A stretch of 64,000 bases of DNA from Lusitaniella coriacea LEGE 07157 (GTDB lineage: Bacteria; Cyanobacteriota; Cyanobacteriia; Cyanobacteriales; Spirulinaceae). Both the position numbers and the translations under genes were made by a program. The notes under the pieces were generated by a model. The model ran no database searches and was not told the origin of the DNA. It saw only the letters and a list, made by a program, of their open reading frames with translations. Of this stretch, positions 38,183 to 47,627 are shown in pieces (position 1 is the first letter of the stretch; each line of letters opens with the position of its first letter). Location: NCBI RefSeq assembly GCF_015207425.1, contig NZ_JADEWZ010000025.1, positions 1 through 64,000 on the forward strand. The letters run 5' to 3'.

Positions 38183-38238
38183 TCTTAAGTGACGCGCGAT
38201 CGCGTGGTCGAAATAAAATCCCTCAAACGAACGAAAAT

Positions 38239-39657
38239 CTACAGGGTATGAGAAGGCAGTAACTCGCGTACATCCGCAACCTCCCCACTGACCGCAGCCG
38301 CCACCACCATCACCGGACTCATCAATAGGGTGCGTCCCGTTGAAGACCCTTGACGACCTTTAAAATTGCGATTGGAGGAAGAGGCACTGATTTGGTCGCC
38401 TTGGAGTTTGTCGGGGTTCATCGCAAGGCACATCGAACATCCAGCATTGCGCCACTCAAATCCAGCCGCTTCAAAAACTTTGTCGAGTCCTTCGGCTTCA
38501 GCCTGTTGTTTGACTCGTTCGGAACCGGGAACGATAAAAGCTTTCACCCCTTTGGCAACCTGTTTGCCTTGCGCGAATTGTGCCGCTTCGCGCAGGTCGC
38601 TAATCCGACCGTTGGTGCAACTCCCCACAAAACAAACGTTCACTTTTGTGCCTTTGATCGGGTTGCCGGGATGGAGTTTCATGTAATTATAGGCTTCTTG
38701 CGCGATCGCGCGATCGTCTTCAGGTAATTTCTCCGGTAAGGGAAGCACCTCATTCACCCCAATTCCTTGACCGGGAGTAATCCCCCAGGTAACAGTGGGG
38801 GCAATCTCTGCCGCATCAAACCGGATAACATCGTCGTATTCCGCATCTGCATCGCTGCGAATGCTCGTCCACCATTCCACCGCCTCATCCCAATCCGCAC
38901 CTGTTGGGGCAAAATCCGTCCCTTTAAGATACTCAAACGTCGTGGCATCGGGATTAATATAACCGCAGCGCGCCCCACCTTCAATGGACATATTGCAAAC
39001 GGTCATCCGTTCTTCCATCGACATGGCTTCAATCGCCGTGCCAGCATATTCGTAAGCGTAGCCAACACCGCCTTTTACACCGAGTTGACGAATAATATGC
39101 AAAATGACATCCTTCGCATATACACCGGGACGCAAATCCCCATTCACCTCAATTTTACGAACCTTGAGTTTAGAGAGGGCGAGGGTTTGAGATGCCAGAA
39201 CGTCGCGAACCTGAGAGGTTCCAATCCCAAAGGCAATTGCGCCAAACGCGCCGTGGGTTGAGGTGTGGGAGTCGCCGCAAGCAATGGTCATTCCCGGTTG
39301 CGTTAAGCCTTGTTCGGGAGCAATCACATGAACGATTCCCTGACTGCCCGAACCAATATCATAAAAGCGAATCCCGTGTTCTTTAGCGCTTTCTTCCAAC
39401 GCCTGCATCATTTCCTCTGCGAGTACGTCTGCGAAGGGACGCGCCTGGTTTTCTGTGGGGACAATATGGTCTACCGTTGCGACCGTGCGTTCGGGATACA
39501 GCACCTTGAGTTCTCGCTCTCGCAGCATCGCAAATGCTTGAGGACTGGTCACTTCATGAATTAAATGCAGCCCGATAAACAGTTGCGTTTGACCGGAGGG
39601 CAAAACCCCAACGGTATGTGCGTCCCAAACTTTATCGAATAGTGTTCCCTTACTCAT
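38239..39657 (-). CDS. leuC: 3-isopropylmalate dehydratase large subunit
   Basis: Aconitase-family Fe-S enzyme that isomerises 2- to 3-isopropylmalate in leucine synthesis. 472 residues. Cluster ligands are seen in [20 protein letters not shown] and [13 protein letters not shown], the latter with two cysteines. Other signatures are [28 protein letters not shown] and the C-terminal [20 protein letters not shown]. The start [16 protein letters not shown] is standard. leuD is not adjacent, and leuA is about 20 kb away. Confidence 0.97.
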   Translation of the reverse strand: MSKGTLFDKVWDAHTVGVLPSGQTQLFIGLHLIHEVTSPQAFAMLRERELKVLYPERTVATVDHIVPTENQARPFADVLAEEMMQALEESAKEHGIRFYDIGSGSQGIVHVIAPEQGLTQPGMTIACGDSHTSTHGAFGAIAFGIGTSQVRDVLASQTLALSKLKVRKIEVNGDLRPGVYAKDVILHIIRQLGVKGGVGYAYEYAGTAIEAMSMEERMTVCNMSIEGGARCGYINPDATTFEYLKGTDFAPTGADWDEAVEWWTSIRSDADAEYDDVIRFDAAEIAPTVTWGITPGQGIGVNEVLPLPEKLPEDDRAIAQEAYNYMKLHPGNPIKGTKVNVCFVGSCTNGRISDLREAAQFAQGKQVAKGVKAFIVPGSERVKQQAEAEGLDKVFEAAGFEWRNAGCSMCLAMNPDKLQGDQISASSSNRNFKGRQGSSTGRTLLMSPVMVVAAAVSGEVADVRELLPSHTL

Positions 39658-39799
39658 AACAGTCCGCAGATATTGAAATGGTTGGCGTTGGCTTTTGACC
39701 CAAATTCTTGCCTGGAGATAGTTAGTCAGGCGAGCAACTGAGCCTATTATTTTAGCAGTATTCGTCTTCCAATTTAAATGCGTAGCTGCTTACTTGGGT

Positions 39800-42544
39800 T
39801 CATTGATTTAATTTCTCCAAAAGGTTGCCCAGTTGCTTTTGATACTGTCCGTATAGGCTCCAGTTGCCCTGCTGTAGAGCGGTTTGTGCTTTTTGATGGA
39901 GATCCAATGCCGACTGAATATCCCCGGTTACAGGACGCGCTGCGGGTTGAGGAGAAGCTTCACCGAAGATGGTTTCTAAGGCTGCGTCTAGAGTTTTTGC
40001 CATCACCGTTTGATTTTCATAAACAACAATGACTCGCCGCAGTTCGGGCAATTCCCCTTGTTCTGCGCGTAAATAAATGGGTTCGACGTAGAGTAGGGAT
40101 TCTTCAATGGGAATGATCAGTAAGTCGCCACGAATGACGCGAGAACCTTCCTGACCCCAGAGGGTGAGTTGTTGGGAAATTTCTGGATTTTGATTGATGC
40201 GCGCTTCAATTTGAGAAGGGCCGTAAACGAGGACTTGTTTGGGAAATTCGTAGAGTAAAAGGTTCCCGTAGTTCTCGCCATCAGAACGCGCTGCCATCCA
40301 CGCGATCGTATTATCTTTGTTAACGGGGGTGAAGGGGGAGATGAGAACGAATTCTTCGGATTCTGCTTGGGGGAGGCGCATGATCATGTAGTAAGGATCT
40401 TTGACTTGTTGAGTCCCTTCATAAATTTCAAGGGGGAACCGCCAAAGGTCTTCCCGGTTATAAAATACGTCGGGGTTTTCCATGTGATACGCCAAGTACA
40501 TTTTGGCTTGAATTTTGAAGAGGTCAAGGGGATAGCGGAAGTGCGCTCGAATTTCGGGGGAGATGGCTTCGGAGGGTTCAAAAAGGTCGGGGAAAATCTT
40601 GCGGTAGGTTTGGAGAATGGGGTCTTGTTCGTCTACGACGTAAAAGCGCATCGTTCCGTTGTAGGCATCGATGACGACTTTAACGGCGTTGCGGATGTAG
40701 TTGATGTCTCCTGCGGTGATGGGTTGAATGTCTTCTTCTTGCGCGATCGCGCCCAGAAGATTATTGTGGGTAACGGGTTCTGAATAGGGATAGCGATCGC
40801 TAGTGGTGTAAGCGTCGATAATCCATTCTAGTTTGCCATCAATGACTGTAATGTAAGGATCGCGATCGAATTTAAGGAAGGGTGCGACTTGTTTGACGCG
40901 ATCGGCGATCAGTCGATGATAGTGGATGTGTGAGGTTTGGTTAAAGTAGTTGGAAATTAAGATTTTTAGGTTGCCAAAGTCGTAGGCGTAGGCGAGTCTG
41001 CGTCCTGGGGAACCCATTGGTACGCCACCTTTCCCGTCGTAGCGAGTGAGTGCGTTTTCGTCTCCTTGGGGATAGTCGAATTCTTCTGTGCGGGTTCGGG
41101 TGAAGATGTAAGAATCGGTTTCTTCGCCGTAGTAAATGGCGGGTTCTGTGAGTTTTAAATCGACTGTACTGGTGGGGGGGATGTTTTTGATGAAAAGTTC
41201 TGGCAATCCATTGGGAGTGACGGTATTCACCGGACTCATTGCCAAGCCGTAGCCGTGGGTATATTTCAAGCGCTGGTTGACCCAAGTTTTTGCTCTGGTG
41301 GGAACTTGCCTGTAGGCTAATTCTCTGGCGGAGAGCATGACTTGACGATAGTCTCCATCTAAGGTGTAGCGGTCGATATCGACATCTTTGAAGTGGTAGT
41401 AGAGGCGAATTTCTTGGAGTTGTCGATAGGTGCTGAGGAGGGGACGATAATCCCAGAGGCGGATATTATCGAGGGTGGATTGATTGGCTTGCAGGTCTTG
41501 GCGGGTGAGGTTGGCTTGGGGGGAATAGTTTTGGGTTTGGATGCGGTTGAGGTCGTAGGCTTGGCGCGTCGCTTCGATGTTATAGGCGATATAGGGTTCT
41601 TCTTTGGCGAGTTCGTTGGGTTCGACGACGAGTTGTTGTTGCAGCCAAGGATACGCTCCATCGACTAAGGTGAAGATTACGAAGTAGGCGATGATGCCGT
41701 AGATGGGGAGGGAAAGTCCTCGCCGCCAGAGGGAAACAATGAGTAGGATGGCAAGGGCGAAGGTGACGAACATCATCAGCCAGTAGGCTTGCAGTCTGGC
41801 GTGAACGTCGGCGTAACCCGCACCAAAAACCGCGCCGTCTCCGGAATACAAGAGTTTGTAGCGTCCCAACCAAAATCCCAAGGCGAGAAGGAGCGCGATC
41901 GCGGCTAATAATAAGCTTAAATGGGTTTTAATCGGGCGCGCCAGTGCGTACTGCCAATTCTTACCGCGAAAGAGCATCCCCTTCAAGTTATAGAGAACGA
42001 CAGCACCCACAAACCCCGCACCCAATAACACCAGGAACCAACGCTGAATCCCTTCGTAGAAGGGCAAACGGAAGACATAAAACCCAATATCTCGCTGGAA
42101 AATAGGGTCAGACCGACCGAAACTGCTCGCCTGCAAAAATTTCAAAACCGTTTCCCAAGAGGCGACGCTGGCGACGGCTGCTGCCACTGAAGCTAAAATA
42201 ACAGCAAGCGCGATCGCGTACTTAGGGAGTTTGTCGGCATAATTTCCCAAGCCTTGGTATTCTAAGGCGTTTAAAGAGCGATTCCACACAGAATTAACTT
42301 TAGGCAATGTTTTGCTCAAATTCATTGCCAGCAGCGCATTTCCCCCCAAAAACAACCCGTAGACAATGAATGTCACCGCACCGATGAGAATTTGCCAGCG
42401 AATTCGCGTCCAAAACGCATCTTCAAAACCCACCGACTCAAACCACCACGCTTCAACCAGCAAGTGAACCAAAGGACTCGAAACCGCCAAGAGAACAAAG
42501 GTGGTAAGGAGCAGGATTAACGTGAGATTTTGGCGAGATTTCAT
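39800..42544 (-). CDS. UPF0182 family membrane protein
   Basis: 914 residues. Seven to eight transmembrane helices occupy about residues 1-310, beginning LTLILLLTTFVLLAVSSPLV. A large extracytoplasmic domain follows and holds the family signatures: LWDYRPLLSTYRQLQEIRLY, YTHGYGLAMSPVNTVTPNGL, PAIYYGEETDSYIF, and VKVVIDAYNGTMRFYVVDEQ. The last about 60 residues (QSALDLHQKAQTALQQGNWS) resemble a TPR-like helical hairpin. The family is common in cyanobacteria and actinobacteria with unknown function. Full length, no damage seen. A single gene. Confidence 0.95.
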   Translation of the reverse strand: MKSRQNLTLILLLTTFVLLAVSSPLVHLLVEAWWFESVGFEDAFWTRIRWQILIGAVTFIVYGLFLGGNALLAMNLSKTLPKVNSVWNRSLNALEYQGLGNYADKLPKYAIALAVILASVAAAVASVASWETVLKFLQASSFGRSDPIFQRDIGFYVFRLPFYEGIQRWFLVLLGAGFVGAVVLYNLKGMLFRGKNWQYALARPIKTHLSLLLAAIALLLALGFWLGRYKLLYSGDGAVFGAGYADVHARLQAYWLMMFVTFALAILLIVSLWRRGLSLPIYGIIAYFVIFTLVDGAYPWLQQQLVVEPNELAKEEPYIAYNIEATRQAYDLNRIQTQNYSPQANLTRQDLQANQSTLDNIRLWDYRPLLSTYRQLQEIRLYYHFKDVDIDRYTLDGDYRQVMLSARELAYRQVPTRAKTWVNQRLKYTHGYGLAMSPVNTVTPNGLPELFIKNIPPTSTVDLKLTEPAIYYGEETDSYIFTRTRTEEFDYPQGDENALTRYDGKGGVPMGSPGRRLAYAYDFGNLKILISNYFNQTSHIHYHRLIADRVKQVAPFLKFDRDPYITVIDGKLEWIIDAYTTSDRYPYSEPVTHNNLLGAIAQEEDIQPITAGDINYIRNAVKVVIDAYNGTMRFYVVDEQDPILQTYRKIFPDLFEPSEAISPEIRAHFRYPLDLFKIQAKMYLAYHMENPDVFYNREDLWRFPLEIYEGTQQVKDPYYMIMRLPQAESEEFVLISPFTPVNKDNTIAWMAARSDGENYGNLLLYEFPKQVLVYGPSQIEARINQNPEISQQLTLWGQEGSRVIRGDLLIIPIEESLLYVEPIYLRAEQGELPELRRVIVVYENQTVMAKTLDAALETIFGEASPQPAARPVTGDIQSALDLHQKAQTALQQGNWSLYGQYQKQLGNLLEKLNQ

Positions 42545-42612
42545 GGGAGAATTTAAGGCAATGCCATAAGTGCGCGATCGCGTCCTACACCCAACAGTTT
42601 GTCAATACTCTC

Positions 42613-43041
42613 CTATCGAGCGAGTTGCACCAACATATCCTTAAGCGCAGGAGGAAGCTTGCGCATAATTTTACCCTTCTTACTATCAATCACAACCAAC
42701 GTCACTCGTCCGGTCACATAAAGTTCTTGAGCGTCGGGAGATTGTATTTGGTAGTCCCAATGGATGCGAACGCCAGTCATGCGGTTCATTCGCGTCCTGA
42801 TAACCGCAGCCATTCCCATCCGCAAGGGACGATGATAGCGAACGGAAAGTTCGACAACGGGAAGATCGCAACCTAATGTCACAAGGTCGGAAAAGTTTAC
42901 GCCGATCGCGCGCAAATATTCTACACGCGCCTCCTCCATCCATGCAATATAAGAACCGTGCCAAACTACGCCGGAATAGTCGGTGTGATGCGGTTGCGCC
43001 TTAACCGGGTATTCAAACCAATTTTCTGTAGTTGCTAGCAA
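42613..43041 (-). CDS. hotdog acyl-CoA thioesterase, DHNA-CoA thioesterase-like
   Basis: A 142-residue 4HBT-fold protein. The active-site region is QPHHTDYSGVVWHGSYIAWM with EEARVEYL: the Asp-Tyr-Ser-Gly and WMEEAR arrangement matches the cyanobacterial type (Synechocystis Slr0204 group) shown to hydrolyse 1,4-dihydroxy-2-naphthoyl-CoA for phylloquinone. Assignment to that substrate is by resemblance, as the family is broad. The C-terminal VTLVVIDSKKGKIMRKLPPA is conserved in type. A single gene. Confidence 0.85.
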   Translation of the reverse strand: MLATTENWFEYPVKAQPHHTDYSGVVWHGSYIAWMEEARVEYLRAIGVNFSDLVTLGCDLPVVELSVRYHRPLRMGMAAVIRTRMNRMTGVRIHWDYQIQSPDAQELYVTGRVTLVVIDSKKGKIMRKLPPALKDMLVQLAR

Positions 43042-43289
43042 GATATCCTGATGAACTTAGACGACATTAACGCAAATATCGCAAAAATTGGGTCAGCTTC
43101 TCTCAAATTGTTCGGGGTTCGGAGTCCGGGTTGGATTGTTTCTCGCATCCTAAACCCCAAACCCTACAAATCTGCAATAGCAATTCTCAACTCTGGTAAG
43201 GTACAAAACTTGAAGCTTAAGGGAACGGGGAATAGGGAACAGATGAATGTACCTCATGAGTCGGAGAAACACTATAAAGGCAAAACAAC

Positions 43290-43643
43290 TTAGCCAACAG
43301 TCACTTGAGTTGTATCAACATCCGTTGCACCGTTGACACCATTTGCAACAGAAACCATCTTGTCCAAAGTTTGTTGGCTGGGAACAGTTCCTTTCAGAAC
43401 AACAGTCCCGCTTGTTTGAGCCACCCATAGGGTTTCAACATCATCCAGTTGGGAATCTTGGTCGAATGCCAGAGCAACTCGCTTCGCCAAACCGCTTTGG
43501 TCGTATTCTCCATTTAACCCGACTCGTTCGGGGGGAATTGCTTCGCCTGTTGAAGCAGGAGCTTGTGCAGTACTCCTTGTTGTTGATGAAGACTTCGCCT
43601 TTTTTTCCTCATCTTTACCGAAAATTCGACTTAACCAGCCCAT
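43290..43643 (-). CDS. BON-domain small protein
   Basis: 117 residues. A basic, Ser/Ala-rich lead (MGWLSRIFGKDEEKKAKSSS) is followed by a single BON-like domain (SGLAKRVALAFDQDSQLDDV, LWVAQTSGTVVLKGTVPSQQ, TLDKMVSVANGVNGATDVDT). BON domains bind phospholipid or other proteins. No signal peptide is obvious, so it is probably cytoplasmic or membrane-peripheral. The family call rests on fold pattern, not on an exact motif. Confidence 0.8.
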   Translation of the reverse strand: MGWLSRIFGKDEEKKAKSSSTTRSTAQAPASTGEAIPPERVGLNGEYDQSGLAKRVALAFDQDSQLDDVETLWVAQTSGTVVLKGTVPSQQTLDKMVSVANGVNGATDVDTTQVTVG

Positions 43644-43742
43644 AACAACTAGAACTCCTGATTTTTGAGTTGATTTTTGACATTATAGTTGCGCGACGAC
43701 CAAAAAGCATCTGTCCGACGGTACAGTTTTTGACCGCGATTT

Positions 43743-43851
43743 ACGGCTGATGTGAATTACCTGAAACCTTTGTTAGGACAAGGGGATAGGGAATAGGGAA
43801 TAGGGAATTATCGCAGAGTAAGGGTTTTAGCTTCTAATACACATTAAGCGT
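43743..43851. mobile_element. MITE-like 109-bp element, degenerate copy
   Basis: Ends are ACGGCTGATGT (43743-43753) and ACATTAAGCGT (43841-43851), imperfect inverted repeats of each other. The inner left flank GTGAATTACCTGAAACCTTT matches GTGAATGACCTAAAACCCTT in the copy at 58859-58967, and the centre is a GGGAATA heptamer run (43789-43809). The total length, 109 bp, is the same in both copies. The flanks are not a clear target duplication here, so this is the older copy. No coding capacity. Confidence 0.75.
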
Positions 43852-43858
43852 CAAATTG

Positions 43859-43884
43859 AAAAAGCCGCGCGATCGCGCGGCTTT
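43859..43884 (-). terminator. intrinsic terminator of ahcY
   Basis: A perfect 24-nt palindrome (43861-43884: AAAGCCGCGC, GATC, GCGCGGCTTT with no mismatch) contains a HIP1 site at its centre. Read on the minus strand it is followed by TTTTTC and lies 22 nt past the ahcY stop. Confidence 0.75.
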
Positions 43885-43905
43885 ATTCTAGACTGACCAG
43901 TAGAT

Positions 43906-45207
<1,302 letters not shown>

Positions 45208-45242
45208 TTACATTGCCGTCATACTCCAGAGTACTCGATCTG

Positions 45243-45740
45243 TTATTCCTGAACCACTTGTCTGAGGTTCTGCCAGAAGACTCCGATGGAACGCTTGAAT
45301 TGACGCTTGCGTTCCCAGCGCAGGAATGCTTGTTCGTAGGCTTCTCCTTTGAGGAGAAAGACTTTCCAGGCATCGAGGCTGACCCACAATCCAGAAAAGA
45401 GGAGGGGATAGAGAGACCAGGACACCGTATGACCGCCGAGAAAGTCAATAACGATCAAAAAACCGTTGATAATGGCATATTTTCCGGCTTTATTCTGTAA
45501 AAGTTGCTGGCGATAGAGATTAAACGTGCGATACTTTTGTTGAATGAATTGCTGTTCGTGCCATTCTCGTTCGGCAGATTGCAAACAATCTTCGCTAATC
45601 CCTAATTCTGCGGCAATATCCACTAATTCCTTGCGGGAAAATTCCCCTGGGTCGGTTTGGCGCGCGATCGCGATATGCAGGATCTCCTGAATATCTTCGT
45701 GTTGATAAATTGGGGAATTTTCTGGGGTAAAAGCAGACAT
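45243..45740 (-). CDS. 2TM-domain membrane protein
   Basis: 165 residues. The N-terminal third is helical and cytoplasmic (DIQEILHIAIARQTDPGEFS, RKELVDIAAELGISEDCLQS). Two closely spaced membrane segments follow (YAIINGFLIVIDFLGG and SLYPLLFSGLWVSLDAWKVF), a hairpin typical of the 2TM domain family found next to or fused with regulators. A basic C-terminal helix ends the protein. It lies 59 nt upstream of ahcY on the same strand, and the two could be co-transcribed. Role unknown. Confidence 0.85.
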   Translation of the reverse strand: MSAFTPENSPIYQHEDIQEILHIAIARQTDPGEFSRKELVDIAAELGISEDCLQSAEREWHEQQFIQQKYRTFNLYRQQLLQNKAGKYAIINGFLIVIDFLGGHTVSWSLYPLLFSGLWVSLDAWKVFLLKGEAYEQAFLRWERKRQFKRSIGVFWQNLRQVVQE

Positions 45741-45972
45741 GATTTAGGGATGGGAGATTGGAGTAAAAAACGGGCAGCAATAACTCATTCTTTATCTATT
45801 ATGACCGATACAATAGGAATAGAGTGCTATTAATAAACTTCCCAATAACCGAACGTTCCGGGTCGGATTCTACGGCATTTTCGCCAATGGGAGTGATTTA
45901 ATATTTCGTTACACTAAAAAAAGCGAGAGGCAATCGCCAACCTCTCCACGATTAGAACAAGAGGTCATCTTT

Positions 45973-47097
45973 ATGAATGGTAATATTCGCGTTGGCAATT
46001 TATTTGGAATTCCTTTTTATATCAATCCCTCCTGGTTTTTAGTTTTAGGATTAGTCACCTTAAGCTTTGGGGGCGAAATGGCAGCCGTATTCCCTCAATT
46101 GGGGGGAATTACGCCCTGGTTTTTGGGATTGGTAACGGCTTTATTGTTATTTGCTTCAGTGTTAGCCCACGAATTAGGACATAGCTTTGTGGCTCTCGCT
46201 CAAGGGGTTGATGTGAAATCCATTACCTTGTTTATCTTTGGCGGGTTGGCAATGTTGGAGCGGGAATCAGAAACGCCAGAGCAATCCTTTGCGGTCGCGA
46301 TCGCGGGGCCTCTTGTTAGTTTAGCCCTGTTTGGACTCCTCACCGTTCTGGGCGTTAGTCTGTCGCTCCCGGCTCCCCTAACCGCCGTTGTCGCTCTCCT
46401 GGCTCAAATCAACCTCGTATTGGCGCTCTTTAACCTCATTCCCGGCTTGCCTCTCGATGGCGGAAATGTCCTTAAATCGATTGTTTGGAAAGTGACGGGA
46501 AATCCGAATAAAGGCGTTCTCTTTGCCAGTCGCGTCGGTCAGTTCTTTGGCGGTTTAGCGGTTGTTGTGGGCATTCTCGGTACCTTTAATGTGATTCCCT
46601 TCGGCAGTTTTTGGACGCTTTTTGTGGGATTATTCCTGTTGCAAAATGCCGGACGTTCGGCTCAATCAGCAGTGGTGCAAGATGTGCTGGATGGTTTGAC
46701 TGCGGAGGATGCAGCGATTCCCAATAGCCCGGTGATCGATGAAAATTTAACGCTGCGGGAATTTGTTAATAACCATGTCATCGGTCAGACTCAATGGAGT
46801 AAATTCCTCGTTACCGATGAAGCGGGTTGCTTAGTGGGCGCGATCGCGGTAGATGATTTAAAAAGCATCTCCACTTCCCTCTGGACAGAAACTTTCGTTC
46901 GCGAGTTGGTCAAACCCCAAGAAAACTTAACCACCGTTCGTCCCGAACTCTCATTGCTCGAAACGATTCAACTTCTTGAAGCCAAGCAAATCCAACAACT
47001 CCCAGTCGTTCGCGAAAATGGCGTAGTGGTCGGTTTGTTAGAGAAAGCCTCGATTGTGCGTCTCCTAGAAGAGCGAGCATCGGCTAAAGCCGCTTAA
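45973..47097 (+). CDS. site-2 protease (M50) with tandem CBS domains
   Basis: Intramembrane zinc metalloprotease. The zinc motif HELGH is at residues 66-70 inside a hydrophobic helix, and the third ligand is D162 in NLIPGLPLDGGNVLKSI. About five to six membrane helices span residues 1-225. Two CBS motifs follow (about 245-300, NSPVIDENLTLREFVNNHVI; and 315-365, TTVRPELSLLETIQLLEAKQ with IQQLPVVRENGVVVGLLEKA), a domain pair that usually binds adenine nucleotides and may gate the protease. 374 residues, complete. In other organisms such proteases release membrane-bound transcription factors; no such partner is adjacent. Confidence 0.95.
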   Translation: MNGNIRVGNLFGIPFYINPSWFLVLGLVTLSFGGEMAAVFPQLGGITPWFLGLVTALLLFASVLAHELGHSFVALAQGVDVKSITLFIFGGLAMLERESETPEQSFAVAIAGPLVSLALFGLLTVLGVSLSLPAPLTAVVALLAQINLVLALFNLIPGLPLDGGNVLKSIVWKVTGNPNKGVLFASRVGQFFGGLAVVVGILGTFNVIPFGSFWTLFVGLFLLQNAGRSAQSAVVQDVLDGLTAEDAAIPNSPVIDENLTLREFVNNHVIGQTQWSKFLVTDEAGCLVGAIAVDDLKSISTSLWTETFVRELVKPQENLTTVRPELSLLETIQLLEAKQIQQLPVVRENGVVVGLLEKASIVRLLEERASAKAA

Positions 47098-47627
47098 AAG
47101 TACGAAATGATGAGGGCGGGTTTTGAAGCAATTTGCTTGGAACCCGCTTTTTTTTATAGCTATAGCCATAACAGTTATCAGGGGGAATAGGGAATAGGGA
47201 ATAGGGAATAGGGAACAGGGAACAGGGAATAGGGAATAGGGAATAGCGCCGAGACCCCGCGTCGCACGGGGCGTATAAACTTTGGAGGAAACCTCCAAAG
47301 ACAGCCCCTCCGTCAGGCGCAAACGTCCGGCACAAGCATTTGAGGAGACCTCAAATGACGCGGACTTGGGAACGCTCGGCAAGACAGGGAATAGGGAATA
47401 GGGAATAGGTTTTTTCAGTTATCAATCATTCAGTCATCACCGTGTCTCCGTGTCTCCGTGTCACCCACTCTCCGTCTCCCCGTCTCCCGGTCACTGAGCG
47501 TGTCGAAGTGCCGTGTCATCCAAAAACTCCCCCAGCTTCCTCAGCTTCCTCTGCTCCCCACTCTCCCCGTCACCCCAACTCCCCTTCACCGATGTCCTAA
47601 TACTCCTGGTTATAGCGATAGTTTGGG
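47098..47627. repeat. 530-bp intergenic cluster of four repeat types
   Basis: No gene. In order: GGGAATA heptamers, nine copies with a few GGGAACA variants (47183-47245); a hairpin element bounded by AGCGCCGAG and CTTGGGAACGCTCGGCAAG (47243-47386) with two 9-bp stems CTTTGGAGG-AAA-CCTCCAAAG (47280-47300) and CATTTGAGG-AGA-CCTCAAATG (47337-47357); three more GGGAATA units (47387-47407); and an inverted copy (47470-47625) of the repeat at 10697. This is a hot spot where several families have nested. Confidence 0.8.

Noticed and set aside
43051-43293. 80-codon frame opposite the thioesterase promoter
   Set aside because: It reads through low-complexity GGGAATA-type sequence (NLKLKGTGNREQ), resembles no family and lies in a gap between divergent genes.
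47183-47245. Possible CRISPR-like array
   Set aside because: The 7-bp repeats are contiguous without spacers; no cas gene is present in the window.
47065-47382. Minus-strand frames with repeated SLFPIPYSLFP
   Set aside because: Translation of the GGGAATA heptamer array; overlaps the repeat cluster only.
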